This document shows, in pieces, positions 35,162-37,675 of a stretch of DNA of 37,675 nt. Each line of letters opens with the position of its first letter. Position 1 is the stretch's first letter. Source of the stretch: an uncultured Cellulophaga sp. (GTDB lineage Bacteria; Bacteroidota; Bacteroidia; Flavobacteriales; Flavobacteriaceae); assembly GCA_947496695.1 (NCBI GenBank), contig CANMEI010000013.1:1-37675 (forward strand), written 5' to 3'. Under the pieces are notes generated by a model, which was given only the letters and a program-made list of their open reading frames with translations, was not told the origin of the DNA and ran no database searches. Made by a program: the position numbers and the translations under genes.

Positions 35162-36244
35162 TTGGAACCTTTTGTAGTATCTGCCCGAAAATATAGACCT
35201 CAAACATTTAAAGATGTTGTTGGGCAACAAGCCATTACCAATACGCTTTTGAATGCTATAGAGAATAATCATTTAGCACAAGCTTTATTATTTTGCGGAC
35301 CTCGTGGTGTTGGCAAAACTACTTGCGCAAGAATTTTAGCAAAAAAAATAAATGAAGATGGTACTCAAAATTCTGATGAAGACTACGCATTTAATGTTTT
35401 TGAATTAGATGCCGCCTCAAACAATTCTGTTGATGATATTAGAAGTTTAACAGACCAAGTACGTATACCGCCACAAGTAGGTAAATATAAAGTGTATATT
35501 ATTGATGAGGTTCATATGCTATCACAAGCCGCTTTTAATGCTTTTTTAAAAACCTTAGAAGAACCACCAAAACACGCTATATTTATTTTAGCAACTACAG
35601 AAAAACATAAAATTATACCAACAATTTTATCACGTTGTCAAATTTTTGATTTTAAACGTATCACCGTTAAAGATGCAGCTGAATACCTTAAATATATTGC
35701 TGAAAATCAAGGAATTGATGCGGAAGATGATGCTTTACATATTATTGCTCAAAAAGCAGATGGCGCTATGCGTGATGCTTTATCTATTTTTGATAGAGTA
35801 GTAAGTTTTGCTGGCAAAAACCTAACAAGAAAGGCTGTAACCGAAAACTTAAATGTACTTGATTACGATACCTATTTTACAGCTACAGATTTAATTTTAG
35901 CACATAACATACCTGATTTATTAGTGTTATTGAATGACACACTTGCAAAGGGTTTTGACGGACATCATTTTATAACAGGCTTAGCATCACACTATCGTGA
36001 TTTAATGGTTTGCCAACACCCTGCAACTATTGAACTTTTAGAAGTTGGTGAAGATGCTAAAAAATTATACACTGAACAATCAAAAAAAGCATCTCCATCA
36101 TTTTTAATGAAAGCAATTGATATTGCTAATGATTGTGATTTAAAATATAAAACCAGTCGAAATCAACGACTATTAGTTGAGTTAGCTTTAATGAAATTAG
36201 CCTCTATCGATTTTGATGGAGAAAAAAAAAATCTAATTCCTTAA
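35162..36244 (+). CDS. dnaX: DNA polymerase III subunit gamma/tau, zero-frame (gamma-like) product, TTG start
   Basis: 360 residues in the first frame, ending 13 bases after a run of ten A. It carries the complete clamp-loader ATPase: Walker A GPRGVGKT (46-53), DEVH (115-118), sensor/SRC motif SRCQIF (157-162), then the collar domain. The four-Cys zinc module usual after Walker A is missing (only Cys55), as in other Bacteroidota as far as I recall. The start must be TTG 35162, giving MEPFVVSARKYRP, because an in-frame stop lies two codons upstream. The product would match the short gamma form of E. coli. The rest of the tau protein continues in the -1 frame. It starts the dnaX unit divergent from rnpB. 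Confidence 0.93.
   Translation: MEPFVVSARKYRPQTFKDVVGQQAITNTLLNAIENNHLAQALLFCGPRGVGKTTCARILAKKINEDGTQNSDEDYAFNVFELDAASNNSVDDIRSLTDQVRIPPQVGKYKVYIIDEVHMLSQAAFNAFLKTLEEPPKHAIFILATTEKHKIIPTILSRCQIFDFKRITVKDAAEYLKYIAENQGIDAEDDALHIIAQKADGAMRDALSIFDRVVSFAGKNLTRKAVTENLNVLDYDTYFTATDLILAHNIPDLLVLLNDTLAKGFDGHHFITGLASHYRDLMVCQHPATIELLEVGEDAKKLYTEQSKKASPSFLMKAIDIANDCDLKYKTSRNQRLLVELALMKLASIDFDGEKKNLIP
36222..36231 (+). promoter_or_regulatory. A10 slippage site in dnaX
   Basis: Ten consecutive A (36222-36231) in the context GGAG-A10-TCTAATTCC. Zero frame reads GAA AAA AAA AAT CTA ATT CCT TAA and stops at once. A -1 slip, or one extra A in the mRNA, reads GAA AAA AAA AAA TCT AAT and continues for 254 codons. 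GGAG directly before the run resembles a Shine-Dalgarno core. No stable downstream hairpin is obvious. Confidence 0.65.
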
Positions 36245-36996
36245 ACAATTATATAGCTCCTGCTTCTTATTACAATAGTGGTAATTTTAAAAAATTAAGC
36301 GGTAAACCAGGTAATTTACTTACAACTAAAGATTTGCCTGAGCCTATTAATGAACAACTTGATAGTACTAGAAAACCAAGCAGCTCTCCTGATGTTAAAA
36401 CTACACCTGAATTAGTTTCTGAAGATACACCCAGATACAGCTCACAATCAACAAAAACCACTACTCCATCTACAAATATACCTGTTACTGAAGAGAAAAA
36501 AATTACTGCTAAAATAGATATAAAAGCACCTAAAAACAGGGTTTCAGGTTTATCATTATCTAGTTTAAAACGAAAAAAAGAACATCAGCTAAATAAAAAA
36601 GAAGATATTATTGATCAAAGTAAACTTCCTAAATCTGTATTTAGCGAAGAAGAAATGCAAAAACATTGGGCAGACTTCGTAACACAAATTGATAATGAAG
36701 GTCGAAAAATATTAGCCTCTAACCTTAATACTGATACTCCTAAACTATTAGAAAATTTTGTTTTATGGATTGAAATGCCAAATGGCACCATGAAAAAAGA
36801 GATTGAACGTGAGCAGTTTGACTTAATGGAATACTTAAGAGTAAAATTAAATAACCATTTTATTAGTCTTAGAATTACGGTAAACGAAACTACAGCTACC
36901 AAATTTGCTTTTACTCCTGAAGAAAAATACGAGAAATTACGAGAAAAAAACCCTGTAATAGATCTTTTAAGGCAAGAATTCGACTTATCATTATAA
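36232..36996 (+). CDS. dnaX: dnaX tau-specific C-terminal part, reached by -1 frameshift or slippage
   Basis: 254 codons in the -1 frame, open from the A10 run with no stop. Joined to the first part it gives 611 residues, about the usual length of DnaX in this group. The junction GEKKKSNS and the following YIAPASYYN resemble, from memory, the linker of other flavobacterial tau proteins. Next come a Ser/Thr/Pro/Lys-rich linker and a folded C-terminal domain (FSEEEMQKHWADFVTQIDNE onwards, ending VIDLLRQEFDL). There the equivalent region of tau binds polymerase and helicase in E. coli. No ATG lies at its beginning; an internal TTG at 36334 exists but cuts into the linker. It is not likely to be an independent gene. 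Confidence 0.8.
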   Translation, partial: SNSLNNYIAPASYYNSGNFKKLSGKPGNLLTTKDLPEPINEQLDSTRKPSSSPDVKTTPELVSEDTPRYSSQSTKTTTPSTNIPVTEEKKITAKIDIKAPKNRVSGLSLSSLKRKKEHQLNKKEDIIDQSKLPKSVFSEEEMQKHWADFVTQIDNEGRKILASNLNTDTPKLLENFVLWIEMPNGTMKKEIEREQFDLMEYLRVKLNNHFISLRITVNETTATKFAFTPEEKYEKLREKNPVIDLLRQEFDLSL

Positions 36997-37190
36997 AGAC
37001 ATAATACAAAGTAAATTTATAAGGTTTTTAAAAGAATACACAACACACTAAATAGCTACAACTTATTTTAAATTACAAGAAAATAAACAGTTTTTTCTTA
37101 TATTAGTAATTATAAAATAGAAATAACCGTATGTATACGGTTATCCTTACGTTAGTATTAATGGTGAAAAAAAATCAGTATCTTAGAATT

Positions 37191-37316
37191 ATGGATTACA
37201 TAAACAAAATCAAGAAATATATTTTAGACACTAGATGGCGACCTAATGCATTCCTATTTGGTCTTACTTTGTTTGGTTTCATACTATATTTTATTGTGTC
37301 TTTTCTCAAATCTTAA
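37191..37316 (+). CDS. Very small putative membrane protein
   Basis: 41 residues from ATG 37191 (MDYINKIKKYILDTRWRPN), with one membrane segment (about 21-39) preceded by a basic stretch. A longer frame from 37131 is open but its first 20 residues look non-coding. There is no recognised family and no clear promoter; TATCTTAG at 37179-37186 is one base from the -7 consensus. It may be a real small protein or chance. Confidence 0.35.
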   Translation: MDYINKIKKYILDTRWRPNAFLFGLTLFGFILYFIVSFLKS

Positions 37317-37346
37317 CAAATTTTATTTTTCTTAAACTTTTACGAA

Positions 37347-37558
37347 AACTGGTCGTAATGGATAACTGGTCGTTTGTACTGCTTTATGAAATCAATTTGC
37401 CAATTCGTTCGCAATCAAAACGCGGATGGACTCTTTAGCTAGTTTATGCAAATGGACCTTACTCAATCGGAACTGTTGTGCTGATGGACTTCTTAGCTCG
37501 TTTATGAATACAACCAATTGAACGCAAGCAAAACGTGCCAAGCAGAACGAAAACCACT
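37347..37558. repeat. Degenerate repeats in a gene-poor end region
   Basis: AACTGGTCGT occurs twice (37347-37356, 37364-37373). GATGGACT-n-CTTTAGCT-type units (37425-37440 and 37483-37498) are each followed by AGTTTATG or CGTTTATG. A third TTTATGAA occurs at 37383, and CGCAAnCAAAACG occurs at 37410-37422 and 37523-37535. Together they suggest two or three diverged copies of a unit of several tens of bases. The 359 bp from 37317 to 37675 hold no gene I can support. A weak hairpin AACCGTC/GGCGGTT lies at 37617-37636, followed by a T-rich stretch. Confidence 0.5.
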
Positions 37559-37675
37559 AATACTAACAAAAGTAACCGTTGCACAACTCCATAATTTATA
37601 AAATAATGACCTTTATAACCGTCTTTTAAGGCGGTTTCATTTTTCAATTAGTTAAGTAATTGGTTATTTTTAAGG

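Noticed and set aside
36334..36996. Independent gene downstream of dnaX
   Set aside because: The frame is open back to the A10 run, lacks an ATG at its beginning, and encodes the expected tau C-terminal part.
37459..37647. 62-codon minus-strand ORF with a hydrophobic stretch
   Set aside because: It covers the degenerate repeats and the hairpin, with no family resemblance or promoter; probably chance.
1..37675. CRISPR array, prophage, insertion sequence, defence island
   Set aside because: No regularly spaced repeats, transposase, integrase, phage structural or Cas genes were seen in any reading frame.

Overview
The window is a piece of an AT-rich chromosome from a member of the Bacteroidota, almost certainly a marine Flavobacteriaceae. 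Gene content (7TM-HD phosphodiesterase, DUF3822 next to rsmD, DUF4126, a DnaX lacking the zinc module, Bacteroidota-type lipoproteins) and promoters all point that way. Several promoters match the Bacteroidota sigma-A consensus TTTG-N(17-21)-TAnnTTTG exactly or nearly so, and Shine-Dalgarno sequences are mostly absent. Most of the window is ordinary core genome. The accessory part is an alginate lyase pair at 17.8-20.7 kb.

Layout. 1-206: two minus-strand tRNAs (Pro, cut by the window edge, and Ser). 308-2359: membrane HD phosphodiesterase. 2562-3749: thiolase. 3808-7664: gyrA followed by a secreted TPR protein (minus). 7921-10473: clpC, with a strong terminator. 10785-11186: small unknown gene. 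11204-12742: NAD(P)HX repair enzyme (minus). 12796-17713: threonine operon thrA-thrB-thrC, preceded by a consensus promoter and a 27-codon Thr/Ile-rich leader peptide. 17784-20627: two paralogous PL7 alginate lyase lipoproteins (minus), each preceded by TTGGnnAACCAA palindromes. 20882-24005: gcvT-glsA-epimerase-phhB, then yebC (24084-24794). 24863-30621: seven tightly packed minus-strand genes: Dda/RecD-like helicase, DUF4126, kdsB, HAD hydrolase, CAT-like acyltransferase, kdnB-like Kdo oxidase, PlsC-like acyltransferase. 30724-32727: pseudopilin-like protein, DUF3822, rsmD. 32791-33387: LURP-one/tubby-like protein. 33397-34680: aryl-sulfate sulfotransferase-like lipoprotein, just downstream of the RNase P RNA gene (about 34713-35032). 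35162-36996: dnaX, split between two frames at a run of ten A. 37191-37675: a very small ORF and degenerate repeats.

How the genes work together. thrABC takes aspartate to threonine (aspartokinase/homoserine dehydrogenase, homoserine kinase, threonine synthase), and the leader peptide suggests ribosome-mediated attenuation. The two lyases probably share one regulator that reads the palindromes and responds to alginate. The kdsB-kdnB cluster suggests activation of Kdo together with its oxidation at C8, the first step to 8-amino-Kdo in Shewanella, here with an unassigned acyltransferase and phosphatase.

The best candidates for follow-up are the thr leader, the A10 slip site in dnaX, the shared lyase operator and the kdnB/CAT-like/HAD/kdsB cluster. 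I did not find a CRISPR array, a prophage, an insertion sequence or a recognisable defence system. All family assignments were made by eye from motifs; no database search was run.
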